Below are positions 26,008-35,265 of a DNA stretch of 40,172 bases, piece after piece. Location of the stretch: NCBI GenBank assembly GCA_014730295.1, contig WJIN01000262.1:1-40172 (forward strand), written 5' to 3'. Every line of letters starts with the position of its first letter. The stretch's first letter is position 1. Made by a program: the position numbers and the translations under genes. Under the pieces are notes generated by a model. It was not told where the DNA came from. It saw only the letters and a list, made by a program, of their open reading frames with translations, and made no database searches. This stretch comes from Promethearchaeota archaeon (GTDB lineage Archaea > Asgardarchaeota > Lokiarchaeia > Sigynarchaeales > SOKP01).

Positions 26008-26147
26008 AATATTTTTGGTTTTAGAATTTTTTCAATCACCTTTTTTCTATCTCTTTTCCGGATCCTTAAATTTAGTATCTTATTAATAAATTCACAAATC
26101 AACTAGTAAAAAATATATTTTCTATACAATCTTAATAAGAAATAGAA

Positions 26148-27512
26148 ATGACACATAAATTTATACACCCAGTTGAAACTCGATATCGCACAGATATAGC
26201 TGAACTTTTCACGGAAGATAAAAAATTGGAAAATTGGCTTAAAGTGGAAGCCGTTTTAGCCAAAGCACATGCTGAATTGGGCAATATTCCTAAGGAAGCT
26301 GCTGAGGAAATAGCACTTAAAGCAAATTTAGATTTTGTAAAAGTGGAAAGAGTAAAGGAAATCGATAGAGAGATTCATCATGATCTTATGGCCATGGTAA
26401 AGGCATTAGATGAGCAATGTGATGGTGAAGCGGGGAAATACATTCACTTAGGGGCCACAAGTTATGATATCGAAGATACAGCTACAGCGCTCCAATTAAA
26501 AGAAGCATTGAATTATATAGAGAAATCTTTAACTACTTTACTTAAAGAATTAGCAATAAAAGCGGAAATTAAGAAGGAATTGGTTTGTATCGGTCGAACT
26601 CACGGTCAACATGCGATTCCAACTACTTATGGGATGAGATTTGGCGTATGGGCATATGAGATAGACCGCCATATCGATAGACTCCATCAAGTCCGAGAAC
26701 GTATATCATACGGGAAAATGTCTGGTGCGGTTGGAACAATGGCCAGTTTTGGAGAGAAAGGTATAGAAATTCAAAATATCGTAATGAAAGAACTTGACCT
26801 GAAGCCCGTAAAGATCGCCAATCAGATTGTCCAGAGAGATAGGCACGCTGAAATCCTTAATTTAACCTCACTGATAGGCCAGACTCTCGCCAAGATTGCT
26901 AGAGAAAATAGGATCTTACAAAGAAATGAGATAGCAGAGATGTTTGAACCATTTAAAAAGAGCCAAGTGGGAAGTTCTACGATGCCACATAAGAGAAATC
27001 CGCATAAATCAGAAAGAATTTGTAGCCTGGCAAGAATTTTAAAATCAAACGTAATTGCGGGATTAGACAATATGGTTTTAGAGGATGAGAGAGATCTGAC
27101 CAATTCTGCTGATGAAAGAGTATTATTTCCAGAAAATTTCATCTTTCTCGATTTTATGATTCAGCAGCTTACCAATAACATACAAAATCTGGTATTTAAT
27201 GAAGAAAATATTGAAAAAAATCTTAATTTAACGAAAGGAGCTTGTTTAGCAGAGAAAGTGATGGTTTCATTAGTGAAGCGAGGGATCGGGCGTCAAGATG
27301 CTCATGAATTATTACGGCGCGCGGCTATTAAAGCACAAGATGAGGATAGATTCATGATGGAAATTCTTTTGGAAGATGATAAAATTCAAAATAAATTTAC
27401 AAAAGAAGAAATGGAGGATTTATTTGATCCCCATAAATATATCGGCAAAGCAGTTGAACAGACAGAGAATTTAGTATCCTATATCAAAGAAAAATATAAT
27501 TTCCAATTCTAA
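26148..27512 (+). CDS. purB: Adenylosuccinate lyase
   Basis: At 454 residues, this enzyme acts twice in purine synthesis: it splits SAICAR to AICAR and adenylosuccinate to AMP, releasing fumarate. The superfamily signature GSSTMPHKRNPHKSE is at about 273-287. The general acid/base His regions are in HLGATSYDIEDTA and GRTHGQHAIPTTYG. Length and order match the bacterial/archaeal PurB. It is followed after 8 nt by a PurM-type gene, so they probably form a purine operon. The promoter region at 26008-26147 is AT-rich, with a TATA-like AAAAAATATATTTT tract. The reading frame is intact. Confidence 0.96.
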   Translation: MTHKFIHPVETRYRTDIAELFTEDKKLENWLKVEAVLAKAHAELGNIPKEAAEEIALKANLDFVKVERVKEIDREIHHDLMAMVKALDEQCDGEAGKYIHLGATSYDIEDTATALQLKEALNYIEKSLTTLLKELAIKAEIKKELVCIGRTHGQHAIPTTYGMRFGVWAYEIDRHIDRLHQVRERISYGKMSGAVGTMASFGEKGIEIQNIVMKELDLKPVKIANQIVQRDRHAEILNLTSLIGQTLAKIARENRILQRNEIAEMFEPFKKSQVGSSTMPHKRNPHKSERICSLARILKSNVIAGLDNMVLEDERDLTNSADERVLFPENFIFLDFMIQQLTNNIQNLVFNEENIEKNLNLTKGACLAEKVMVSLVKRGIGRQDAHELLRRAAIKAQDEDRFMMEILLEDDKIQNKFTKEEMEDLFDPHKYIGKAVEQTENLVSYIKEKYNFQF

Positions 27513-27520
27513 ACAAAAAA

Positions 27521-28708
27521 ATGGCAAAGCAAAGAGATAATTTATACGCTAAATTAGGTGCCTCTTCTAATAAGGAAGATGTACATAAAGCAATAGAAAA
27601 TTTAGATAAAGGTTTATTTCCAGGTGCGTTTTGTAAAATTTTACCGGATATACGTGGTAGGAAGGATTATTGTTCTGTATTTCACGCTGATGGGGCGGGA
27701 ACCAAAGCGGGACTTGCCTATATGTATTTTAAAGAGACTGATGACATAACCGTTTTTAGAGGTATCGTACATGATGCAATGGTAATGAATATCGATGATG
27801 TGTTCGCTGTCGGAGCTACAGAAAATTATTTCTTATCAAATAGTATAGATCGTAATGGAAAACTCATATCGGGTAAGATTATTTCCACGATTATTAACGA
27901 ATATGATAAATTCAGTAGGGCTTTGAACTCTTTTGGATTTAAAATTTATAATTGTGGCGGTGAGACTGCTGATGTCGGAGATTTAGTTAGAACTTTATTG
28001 GTAAATGCATCGGTTTTTACCACGATGAAAAAAGCGGATGTAATTGATGCGGGCAATATCAATAAGGACAATGTTATCATTGGATTCGCGAGCTCTGGTA
28101 AATCCCGCTATGAAGATGAATTTAATAGCGGAATTGGAAGTAATGGACTTACTCTGGCTCGGCATGGAACATTATCTCATAAATATTATAAGAAATACCC
28201 AGAATGCTATGATCATAAATTAGACGAGGATTTAGCCTTTTTTGGTAATCATGAACTTACAGAAAAAGTAAATGGATTGGATATGGACATTGGAAAAGCT
28301 CTTCTCTCACCCACGCGGACCTATTCTCCTCTCCTTATTGATATCTTTGATAAATTCCGGTATGATATAAACGGGATAATTCATAATACGGGTGGAGGTC
28401 AGACAAAAGATTTGAATTTTGGGAAAGATATTCACTATGTAAAAGATGATCTTTTTGACCTTCCTTCGATTTTTAAAATTATTCAAGCATCATCACAGAC
28501 AACCTGGAAAGAAATGTATCAAGTGTTTAATATGGGACATAGGCTTGAAATTTTTTGTGAAGAATCAATTGCGAACGAGATTATAAAGATATCAGAAAAA
28601 TATCAAATCAAAGCAAAGATAATAGGTCACTGTGAAAGGTCAGAATCAAGGAATCAGAATATTTTAACTATAGATTCTCCATTTGGAAAATTTAGATATA
28701 ACCATTAA
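27521..28708 (+). CDS. purM: Phosphoribosylaminoimidazole synthetase (PurM-type), Bacteroidota-like form
   Basis: A 395-residue AIR synthase-like protein, which closes the FGAM ring to AIR with ATP. The sequence resembles the distinctive form found in Bacteroidota: KEDVHKAIENLDKGLFPGAF, FHADGAGTKAGLAYMYFKET, VMNIDDVFAVGATENYFLSN, NCGGETADVGDLVRTLLV, and SPTRTYSPLLIDI. It is longer than the ordinary 340-residue PurM of archaea. The start lies 8 nt after purB and its stop overlaps the next ATG (TAATG). Function as PurM is very likely from context. The resemblance to Bacteroidota is recalled, not computed, and suggests lateral acquisition. Confidence 0.9.
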   Translation: MAKQRDNLYAKLGASSNKEDVHKAIENLDKGLFPGAFCKILPDIRGRKDYCSVFHADGAGTKAGLAYMYFKETDDITVFRGIVHDAMVMNIDDVFAVGATENYFLSNSIDRNGKLISGKIISTIINEYDKFSRALNSFGFKIYNCGGETADVGDLVRTLLVNASVFTTMKKADVIDAGNINKDNVIIGFASSGKSRYEDEFNSGIGSNGLTLARHGTLSHKYYKKYPECYDHKLDEDLAFFGNHELTEKVNGLDMDIGKALLSPTRTYSPLLIDIFDKFRYDINGIIHNTGGGQTKDLNFGKDIHYVKDDLFDLPSIFKIIQASSQTTWKEMYQVFNMGHRLEIFCEESIANEIIKISEKYQIKAKIIGHCERSESRNQNILTIDSPFGKFRYNH

Positions 28709-29697
28709 TGGTATCTGAAATGTCAAAAAAATATGATATAATCTGCATTGGAGCCGCTTTGGTGGATATGGTGGCTCAAGTGGAACGTCATCCGTTAGAA
28801 GATGACGAAGTGTTTGTTTCGGAGTTAAATATCTTGTCAGGCGGTGCTGCTGCGAATACTTCGGTAACGTGTTCCAAATTAGGACTGAATACCGCATTTA
28901 TAGGAAAATTAGGATTAGATGATGAATTCGGAGCAAAAATTATTAAAGATTTCGAAGAGGATTCTGTGAGTATTGAATATATCAAATACTCAAAAGCATA
29001 TAAAACGGGTTCTGCGTATGTCGCATTAAATCCGGCGGGTGATAGGAGAATATATGCCCATAGTGGAGCCGCGAATTATTTATCAGCTTCGGATATTAAA
29101 GAAAATGAAATTAGCAATGCCAATATTCTATATTTAAGCAGCCTAAAAAATATTGAGCCCTTTATTAAAGCTTCTACAATTGCGAAAGCCTCTCGCATCC
29201 CAATCATCTTAAATCCTGGAATGTTAATAATAGAACAAGGATTTGAACTCATCAAGTCTCTTCTTCAAAAGATAGATATTTTAATTCTCTCTGAGAATGA
29301 ATTTAGGTCATTATTAGCGATTAATAGGGAAATCGGCTTCCAAAAAGATTATTATGAAACGTCTTGTGAAATCCTTAAGGAATTGGGTATAAAAATAATT
29401 ATCATTACCCTGGGAAAAAGGGGTGCATTATTAATATCTCATAAAGATTCTCAAATTATTAACCCTATTGAGAATATAAATATTGTAGATACTACTGGAG
29501 CAGGAGATGCATTCTCAGCTGGATTTATATACAAATTTCATAAGAAAAAGCGCTTACAATTTGGAGAATTAATTAAGTGTGTGGAAATAGGAAATTTTGT
29601 GGCTGGAAAATGTATCGAACAATTAGGAGCGCGTTATGGAATCCCTTCGCTAAAAGAAGTTAAGCAGTTCGGAAATTCTATAAATAACAAAATTTAA
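28708..29697 (+). CDS. PfkB-family carbohydrate/nucleoside kinase
   Basis: A 329-residue ribokinase-like kinase. The N-terminal GAALVDMVAQVERHP and GGAAANTSVTCSKLG (sugar-site GGxxxN) and the C-terminal PfkB signature VDTTGAGDAFSAGFIY (about 259-274), with its catalytic Asp in GAGD, are all intact. Such enzymes phosphorylate sugars or nucleosides, such as ribose, adenosine or inosine, with ATP. The start codon overlaps the purM stop by one base, so they are translationally coupled. A nucleoside kinase role in purine salvage is therefore the best guess, but substrate cannot be read from sequence. ATG 28720 is a possible alternative start. Confidence 0.9.
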   Translation: MVSEMSKKYDIICIGAALVDMVAQVERHPLEDDEVFVSELNILSGGAAANTSVTCSKLGLNTAFIGKLGLDDEFGAKIIKDFEEDSVSIEYIKYSKAYKTGSAYVALNPAGDRRIYAHSGAANYLSASDIKENEISNANILYLSSLKNIEPFIKASTIAKASRIPIILNPGMLIIEQGFELIKSLLQKIDILILSENEFRSLLAINREIGFQKDYYETSCEILKELGIKIIIITLGKRGALLISHKDSQIINPIENINIVDTTGAGDAFSAGFIYKFHKKKRLQFGELIKCVEIGNFVAGKCIEQLGARYGIPSLKEVKQFGNSINNKI

Positions 29698-29747
29698 AAT
29701 TTCTTATTTATTAATCTTCAAATTGACATCAAAAAGGAGTGTTTGAT

Positions 29748-30809
29748 TTGAGTCTACAAGAAAAGCCAAGTAAAAAAATTTTGCGAGATCGATTTCGTTT
29801 CTTTATTGAAGTGATATTAGTATTTTTGGGAATTTTTCTATTTACGTTTATTCCATCCTTATTATTTCAAGATTTGATTGTCGAAAATCCCATTCTCTTT
29901 GGAGCGTTATCCTTTGTTCTTCGTGCAATAGGGATAATAATAGCAATCCCCGTATTTTTATTGCTCACCAACTTCATTCTAGAATGGCAAAAGCGAGAAG
30001 TAATTCTTGAAGAAGATATCAATCCAGCAAAAAGTCATTTAAGATTATATAGTATAACCTCTTCGAATTTTAAATATCAAATGTTATATGGAATACTTAT
30101 ACTATTTATCGTCTTTATACCTCTTGATTTCATAATTTACCTTCTTATGCCAGGGACAATTGAATATACTGTCAATTCTCTGACCTATGCCAATAGCGCG
30201 AATAATTATTTGTTGAATGATAATTATTTTATTTTTCTCATCTCGGTTCTTCTCGTCCAATTCTCCGTGGGTATTTATGAAGAGACTCTTGCCAGAGGTT
30301 TTATTACTAAGAGGGGTAGCGATTATTTCCAAAAGAATTCGGCAGTTTTTATATCATCGCTCTATTTTGGTTTAGGACATTTTGCATATTTTTTCAATCC
30401 AATAAGCGCTAATTATCCGATATGGTATCCCTTAGTATGGTTTACCCAAACATTTTTAGTGGGAATAATACTAGCCTTGTTTTTATTAAGAAAAAAGTGG
30501 ATCTTTCCATTGATTTTCGCACATGCGCTTAACAATATTATTTCAGCGCATGTTTTATGGAATTATCCAAATGATTTTATACCTTTTTCGCTTTATCTTT
30601 ACATTCCCTTGCTCATTATCGGATTAGCATTATTTGTTTGGCAATTTTCCAGGATTAGAACTGCGATCCAAAATGGATTGAAAGAATTTGGGAAATATTT
30701 TAAAAATAATCAAAAGATAGGAGAAACTGGCTCTGATAAATATATTCGCATTTTAGTTGACCTACTCATTGGAGCTCTTATTTTCATTGTTGGTATTTTT
30801 ATAATATAG
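29748..30809 (+). CDS. CPBP-family intramembrane metalloprotease
   Basis: About 353 residues with roughly eight membrane segments, of the CPBP/Abi (PF02517) family related to CAAX prenyl protease 2 (Rce1). The catalytic motifs are present: EETLARGF (EExxxR), FGLGHFAYF (FxxxH) and FAHALNNI (HxxxN). The glutamates and histidines act as general base or metal ligands inside the membrane. TTG 29748 is preferred to GTG 29739 because a GGAG site ends 9 nt before it and directly abuts the GTG. It lies 50 nt after the PfkB gene. Asgard Ras-like proteins make a CAAX-type role interesting, but the GTPase here has no CAAX tail. Confidence 0.88.
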   Translation: MSLQEKPSKKILRDRFRFFIEVILVFLGIFLFTFIPSLLFQDLIVENPILFGALSFVLRAIGIIIAIPVFLLLTNFILEWQKREVILEEDINPAKSHLRLYSITSSNFKYQMLYGILILFIVFIPLDFIIYLLMPGTIEYTVNSLTYANSANNYLLNDNYFIFLISVLLVQFSVGIYEETLARGFITKRGSDYFQKNSAVFISSLYFGLGHFAYFFNPISANYPIWYPLVWFTQTFLVGIILALFLLRKKWIFPLIFAHALNNIISAHVLWNYPNDFIPFSLYLYIPLLIIGLALFVWQFSRIRTAIQNGLKEFGKYFKNNQKIGETGSDKYIRILVDLLIGALIFIVGIFII

Positions 30810-30821
30810 AGTAAGATAATA

Positions 30822-31355
30822 ATGGTTAAATTCGGCATAATTTCAGATACACATATAGATAAACTAAGAGAAAAGGAAATAATATCCATATTAAAAGAAT
30901 TAGAAACCATATTCGGAGATGTAGATCGTATAATCCACGCCGGGGATATTGGTTCCAAAAGGATACTCCGAACTCTTCAAACCATTGCTCCCGTCACTTT
31001 TGTGTTAGGGGAGAATGATATCGAATTTGATTCTGAAGCATTTTTAACAATAGCTACCCAAGAGTTTTCAAAAAAAATAGGAGTAATTCATAAATTACCA
31101 GAAGATTTGAAGGTATTTTGTGAAAAAAATAAATTAATAGATGGGATTTTGATTTTTGGTCATACTCATAAACCATTGATAAAAGGAACAGAATATAATG
31201 TATTATTATTAAATCCTGGCTCCCCAACTATGCCAGAAGCACCCAAACAGATAAAAGGCTTTGAAAAACCCATTGCGCGACCGAGTGTCATGAAGCTGTC
31301 GATTGAAAAGGGAATTGTAACCACATATATTATCAATCTCAAATATGAATTATGA
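30822..31355 (+). CDS. YfcE/MJ0936-type metallophosphodiesterase
   Basis: A 177-residue calcineurin-like phosphoesterase of the small YfcE/MJ0936 type. The two-metal site motifs are visible: ISDTHIDK (residues 8-15, D and H), IHAGDIGS (D), LGENDIEF (N, replacing the commoner GNCD), and FGHTHKP (HTH). YfcE-like enzymes hydrolyse phosphodiesters in nucleotides or cyclic nucleotides. It begins 12 nt after the CPBP gene and ends the collinear plus-strand run from purB. The insertion around residues 85-110 is ordinary. The substrate is not established. Confidence 0.92.
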   Translation: MVKFGIISDTHIDKLREKEIISILKELETIFGDVDRIIHAGDIGSKRILRTLQTIAPVTFVLGENDIEFDSEAFLTIATQEFSKKIGVIHKLPEDLKVFCEKNKLIDGILIFGHTHKPLIKGTEYNVLLLNPGSPTMPEAPKQIKGFEKPIARPSVMKLSIEKGIVTTYIINLKYEL

Positions 31356-31674
31356 GATCCACTTTTGAGGCTTTTTATTTGAATAAAATTGAGTGCAAAT
31401 GTGAATTTTTACCATTTTCTATTTATTGTATCGCTATTAAAAAATATGCGGGATATAATACGATATTAATTTAGTGAAAGATTTATCATTCTCACAATAA
31501 CTTGCCCATTTTATCTTTATATAATATATGAAAAATGGAACTTTCCAGAGAAGATGGTTGTTGAGAAATGCATCTGTAAAGAAATGAAAAAATTAAATAT
31601 CAGAAATTTCTTATTATTATTACATACTTAATTCAATAGCATATAATATAATTTAAAGAGCAAGGGAGAGCGAA
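31356..31674. other. Intergenic region upstream of the Roadblock gene
   Basis: A 319-nt AT-rich spacer with no gene. A TATA-like CATATAATATAATTT (about 31640-31654) lies about 30 nt before the Roadblock ATG, with a GGGAG ribosome-binding site just after. A second TATA-like tract near 31519 (TTATATAATATATG) has no coding frame behind it; I see nothing else. Confidence 0.4.
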
Positions 31675-32073
31675 ATGGTCTCTAAATTAGAAATGGTCTT
31701 AAAAGAACTTAATACAAATGGTAATTTCCGCGCCTCGTTATTCTCCACTGGTACGGGATTAGTCTTAGCTTCTCAAAAGTCAGAAGAGATCGATGAAAGA
31801 GTTGTGGCTGCGATGTCTTCTTTATTAAGCGATTCTGCATATAAAGCCCGAGAAGAATTAAGCTTATCAAATTTATCATCTATGAAAATAAAATTTGAGG
31901 AAGATCTAATTATTATGGAAAATATACCAATGCCCCAAGAAGATAATCAATTTCTCTTAGCGATCTTAGCACGCGCACCGGATTCTGAAGAAGTAGAGAA
32001 ATACTACGACGATTTAATAGCGTGGGCAGTCGACAATGCGAGAGAAGATCTTAGAAAACTCTCCTCAATTTAG
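31675..32073 (+). CDS. Roadblock/LC7-domain protein
   Basis: A 132-residue single-domain protein of the Roadblock/LC7 (longin-related) fold. Features are the N-terminal helix (VSKLEMVLKELNT), the strand pair FRASLFSTGTGLVLASQ, a central helix VVAAMSSLLSDSAYKAREEL, then strands MKIKFEEDLIIMENIP and QFLLAILARAP, and a C-terminal helix. In bacteria and eukaryotes such proteins dimerise and bind small GTPases (MglB-MglA; LAMTOR-Rag). Asgard archaea carry many. It is monocistronic, about 13 kb from the small GTPase gene, so any pairing is speculative. The GGGAG site supports this ATG. Confidence 0.88.
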   Translation: MVSKLEMVLKELNTNGNFRASLFSTGTGLVLASQKSEEIDERVVAAMSSLLSDSAYKAREELSLSNLSSMKIKFEEDLIIMENIPMPQEDNQFLLAILARAPDSEEVEKYYDDLIAWAVDNAREDLRKLSSI

Positions 32074-32174
32074 TTTTCTCATTTATGATATAATTTCTCT
32101 TTTTCCTTATTATGCAAATCCATTTATAATTCACAAATATCAGATTTAAGTAGGATAAAGGTATTTGGAAGATT

Positions 32175-33212
32175 ATGAAAGCAGCTTTTATCACCCAACA
32201 TGGCGACCCGGAAAATATTCAAATTGGAGAAGTTGATACCCCCCAAATTGGTCCGAATGAAATATTAATAGAAACAAAATTTGGCGCATTAAACCATATA
32301 GATTTATTTGTGGTGAAAGGATGGCCGGGATTAAGCCTAAAAATGCCCCATGTACTAGGAAGTGATGGAAGTGGGATTGTAAAAGAGATTGGATCCGAGA
32401 TAACGACATTAAAAAAGGGAGATCGGGTGAGCATAAATCCGGGTATTAGTTGCGGAAAATGTGGGATGTGTCTGGCAGGGAAACAAAATTTTTGTGATGA
32501 ATTTTCCATTTTAGGAGAGAACCAATGGGGTACTTTTGCCGAGTATATTAAAATACCCGAAATAAATGTGATTAAGATTCCAACAGATTTTACTCTCATT
32601 AAGGCAGCGGCTGCCCCTTTGACGTTCTTAACCGCATGGAGGATGCTAGTGACCAGAGCAAAAATCCAGCATCATGACATGGTATTTATCCACGGAGCTG
32701 GAGGGGGTGTTGCAACCGCAGCCATTCAAATTGCGAAATTTTTTGACACTGAGGTTATAACTTCAACCAGCACTCAGGAAAAAATGGAACGAGCCAAGAT
32801 GATTGGCGCAGATCACGTTATTAATTATAAGGAACACCCTGATTTTGAAAAACATGTGTATACAGAATTAACCAACAAACAAGGGGTTGATATTGTAATC
32901 GACAGCGTAGGACATGAAACTTTTCAAAAAAGCATTCGTCTACTTAAACCCGGCGGAAGGCTAATCACCTGTGGAGCTACTACGGGCCCAAAATCAGAAA
33001 TAGATATACGACACATTTTTTGGAAGCAGTTACAAATAAAAGGATCCACAATGAGTAATCAAAAAGAGTTCCGAGATGTGATGAATTTGGTTTTCAGCGA
33101 TAAAATTACTCCTATCATCGATAAGACATATAATTTAGATGAAATTGTGGAAGCTGAAAAGTATCTCGGTAAGGCAAACCAATTTGGGAAAGTTATACTA
33201 AAAATTTCTTAG
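32175..33212 (+). CDS. MDR-superfamily alcohol dehydrogenase/quinone oxidoreductase-like
   Basis: A 345-residue medium-chain dehydrogenase. The nucleotide-binding Rossmann segment is VFIHGAGGGVATAAIQIAKF (AxGxxG-type). The structural zinc loop is intact, with four cysteines in SCGKCGMCLAGKQNFC. The usual first catalytic zinc ligand Cys is replaced (GALNHIDLF), and GHE is replaced by GSDGSG, as in quinone-oxidoreductase-like members, so catalysis may not need zinc. It reduces or oxidises a carbonyl or alkene using NAD(P)H. It converges with the hydrolase gene, overlapping its end by 4 nt. No pathway partner is obvious. Confidence 0.9.
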   Translation: MKAAFITQHGDPENIQIGEVDTPQIGPNEILIETKFGALNHIDLFVVKGWPGLSLKMPHVLGSDGSGIVKEIGSEITTLKKGDRVSINPGISCGKCGMCLAGKQNFCDEFSILGENQWGTFAEYIKIPEINVIKIPTDFTLIKAAAAPLTFLTAWRMLVTRAKIQHHDMVFIHGAGGGVATAAIQIAKFFDTEVITSTSTQEKMERAKMIGADHVINYKEHPDFEKHVYTELTNKQGVDIVIDSVGHETFQKSIRLLKPGGRLITCGATTGPKSEIDIRHIFWKQLQIKGSTMSNQKEFRDVMNLVFSDKITPIIDKTYNLDEIVEAEKYLGKANQFGKVILKIS

Positions 33213-33853
33213 GATGATGCGGTTAGTTTTTGATAAAAACTCATCACCACACGAGCAATCTCATCCTCATATCCCCGATAAAAATGGTCTGCACCATTTA
33301 TAATAACAAATTCTTTTGGTTCGTCATATTCTTCATAATGCGTTTTAAAATTCTGAGCTCTAGCAACATCATCTCGGCCTCCTTGGATAAAATATTTTGG
33401 TTTATTGGTTTGTGATAGTTTCTTATACTTTTTTCCCATTAAATCGAAGGGAAATGATACTGCGATAAAACCTAGTATTTTTTCTGAATAATTTACGGCC
33501 GAACATCCCACTGCAGCACCATATGAATATCCACAGATTAGAATCTTATCTATACCATTATCATCTAATAAAAAATCTATACATGTTTGAACCTCATAAA
33601 TTCGGTCATCTTTTCCAGATTTTATTCTTCTAGAGTTTCCGACTCCGCTGAAGTTGAATCGCAAACATGTTATTTTTTCATTAGTAAATTTGTTGAATAT
33701 CGCGGAAACTACATTATTATGCATTGTTCCTCCAAAATCTGGATGTGGATGTAAAACCAAAACCGCAGGTGATTGTTTTTGGGATGATTGGTAAAATTCT
33801 GCCTCCAATTTAACATACTCATTTGATACGAAAAATTTATTAGTTTCACGCAT
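33209..33853 (-). CDS. Alpha/beta hydrolase (dienelactone-hydrolase-like)
   Basis: A 214-residue alpha/beta hydrolase. The order is LVLHPHPDFGGTMHNNVVSA (oxyanion region, as in the CocE/YpfH-like alpha/beta group with HPHP), the nucleophile elbow ICGYSYGAAVG, then an acid in QGGRDDVARAQ and the catalytic His in NGADHFYRGYEDE. This layout is typical of small hydrolases often annotated as DeoC-like or alpha/beta hydrolase of COG2945 type. Their substrates are usually unknown. Its stop overlaps the dehydrogenase stop in a tail-to-tail arrangement. ATG is preceded by a TATATATC leader. Confidence 0.85.
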   Translation of the reverse strand: MRETNKFFVSNEYVKLEAEFYQSSQKQSPAVLVLHPHPDFGGTMHNNVVSAIFNKFTNEKITCLRFNFSGVGNSRRIKSGKDDRIYEVQTCIDFLLDDNGIDKILICGYSYGAAVGCSAVNYSEKILGFIAVSFPFDLMGKKYKKLSQTNKPKYFIQGGRDDVARAQNFKTHYEEYDEPKEFVIINGADHFYRGYEDEIARVVMSFYQKLTASS

Positions 33854-33915
33854 ATATCTACCTAATAGTAGAATTTCTTTAAATTTAATCTCTCAAACAC
33901 GAGTAATAATTTAGG

Positions 33916-34776
33916 ATGAATTTGAATAAATTATTAATAGAAAAAAAACTAAAGCAATTCTTAGAAGAAGATTGCCATTTCAAAGATGTGTCTTCCGAAT
34001 TTATTCCAACAGACTCCAAAGTGAAGGCAAAAATAATCGCGAAAAGTTCTGGTTATATTTCTGGATTGGAAGTGGTCTCAACTCTGTTTAAAATGTTAAA
34101 AGTAAAAGTTAATTTATTAAAAGAAGAAGGAGAACAGTTCAATGAAGGAGACATCTTAGTAAGATTGGAAGGTAGTACTCGAAAAATCTTATTAGGTGAG
34201 CGTATAAGTCTTAATCTTCTTACTTTGATGAGCTCAATTACTACAACTACTCGTGAATTTGTAAAATTAAGTGAGAAATATGATGGTAAGACCAGAATTG
34301 CTTGTACCAGAAAAACCACACCCGGGCTTCGATTATTTGAGAAAAGAGCAGTGGAGTTAGGTGGGGGAGATACACATAGGTATTCCTTAGATGATATGAT
34401 TTTACTAAAGGACACACATTTAAGATACTATAAAGGAAATATTGAGAAATTACTAACAATTGTAAAAGAAAAAGCAAGTTTCTCAAAAAAAATTGAAATT
34501 GAAATTGAAAATGTAGATGATATTGTGATAGCTGCTCAAAAAGGAGCGGATATTATCATGTGCGATAATATGACCCCACAACAAGTCGAAGAATCTATTC
34601 AAAGGTTAAAAAATGCACATTTACAAGAAAATATAAAACCATTAATAGAAGTTTCTGGGGGGATTACACTGGATAATATAGAAGAGTACCTGAAAGTGGG
34701 TCCTGATATCATAAGTACAAGCGAATTAACCCTATATCCAACTAATAAAGTGGATCTTTCTCTACGCTTTGAATAA
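33916..34776 (+). CDS. nadC: Nicotinate-nucleotide pyrophosphorylase (quinolinate phosphoribosyltransferase)
   Basis: A 286-residue type II PRTase. It makes nicotinate mononucleotide from quinolinate and PRPP for NAD synthesis, releasing CO2. The key blocks are LGERISLNLLTLMSSITTTT, ACTRKTTPGLRLFEKRAVELGG (split as ACTRKTTPGLRLFEK and RAVELGG; substrate arginines and lysine), GGDTHRYSLDDMILLKDTH (usual GGGxxHR), and the end ISTSELTLYP. The ASGGI-like sheet segment is present as EVSGGITLDNI. A ModD role cannot be wholly excluded. It is divergent from the hydrolase and convergent with the NikR-like gene only 6 nt away. No nadA or nadB lies in this window. Confidence 0.92.
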   Translation: MNLNKLLIEKKLKQFLEEDCHFKDVSSEFIPTDSKVKAKIIAKSSGYISGLEVVSTLFKMLKVKVNLLKEEGEQFNEGDILVRLEGSTRKILLGERISLNLLTLMSSITTTTREFVKLSEKYDGKTRIACTRKTTPGLRLFEKRAVELGGGDTHRYSLDDMILLKDTHLRYYKGNIEKLLTIVKEKASFSKKIEIEIENVDDIVIAAQKGADIIMCDNMTPQQVEESIQRLKNAHLQENIKPLIEVSGGITLDNIEEYLKVGPDIISTSELTLYPTNKVDLSLRFE

Positions 34777-34782
34777 GCGATT

Positions 34783-35178
34783 TCAGTCAATAACTACCTC
34801 ATGCATCGAGCTAATAACGTCTTTGATATTTGATAATTTATCTCTAAGGTCTCTAATTAGTCCAAATTTTCCCACCGCAAGAATTGTTTCGATCTTCTTA
34901 TCAGCAATCCTCCAGTCAGATACATTTTTTATGATTTGGTGATATTGAGAATAAAGCTCGGCAATTTCATTGATAATCACCTCTCGAAAAGGATATACTA
35001 AATGAATCGTCATTATTCGATATCCTTCAAAATTTTCAAGCTCCTCGTATTCTTCAATAAATTTAACTATAGCTTCTCGAAGGGCTTGACTTTTAGAACT
35101 AAATCCGCTACGATTACGCACATGCTCAAAACGTTCTAATAAATCATCAGATATTTGTAGGGAAATTATCGGTGACAT
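34783..35178 (-). CDS. NikR-like ribbon-helix-helix regulator without nickel ligands
   Basis: A 131-residue protein. The N-terminal ribbon-helix-helix DNA-binding domain (PIISLQISDDLLERFEHV...SKSQALREAIVKFI) is followed by the four-stranded ACT-like tetramerisation domain of NikR (YRIMTIHLVYPF, YSQYHQIIKN, KIETILAVGK, IRDLRDKLSNIKDVISSMHE). In NikR, nickel is bound by His residues and a Cys around the HxHxxC-type stretch; here that position reads VSDWRIADKKIE, with no His or Cys. So it is probably a metal-independent or differently sensing repressor. It converges with nadC, 6 nt between the stop codons, but is oppositely transcribed. Target genes are unknown. Confidence 0.82.
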   Translation of the reverse strand: MSPIISLQISDDLLERFEHVRNRSGFSSKSQALREAIVKFIEEYEELENFEGYRIMTIHLVYPFREVIINEIAELYSQYHQIIKNVSDWRIADKKIETILAVGKFGLIRDLRDKLSNIKDVISSMHEVVID

Positions 35179-35265
35179 TTTTAATGTTTATCTCTCATTC
35201 TGATTGTGAATCTCTCTTTATAATAGACTTTTGATAATTAAAAAATTTTCTAGCTCACTCGATTT

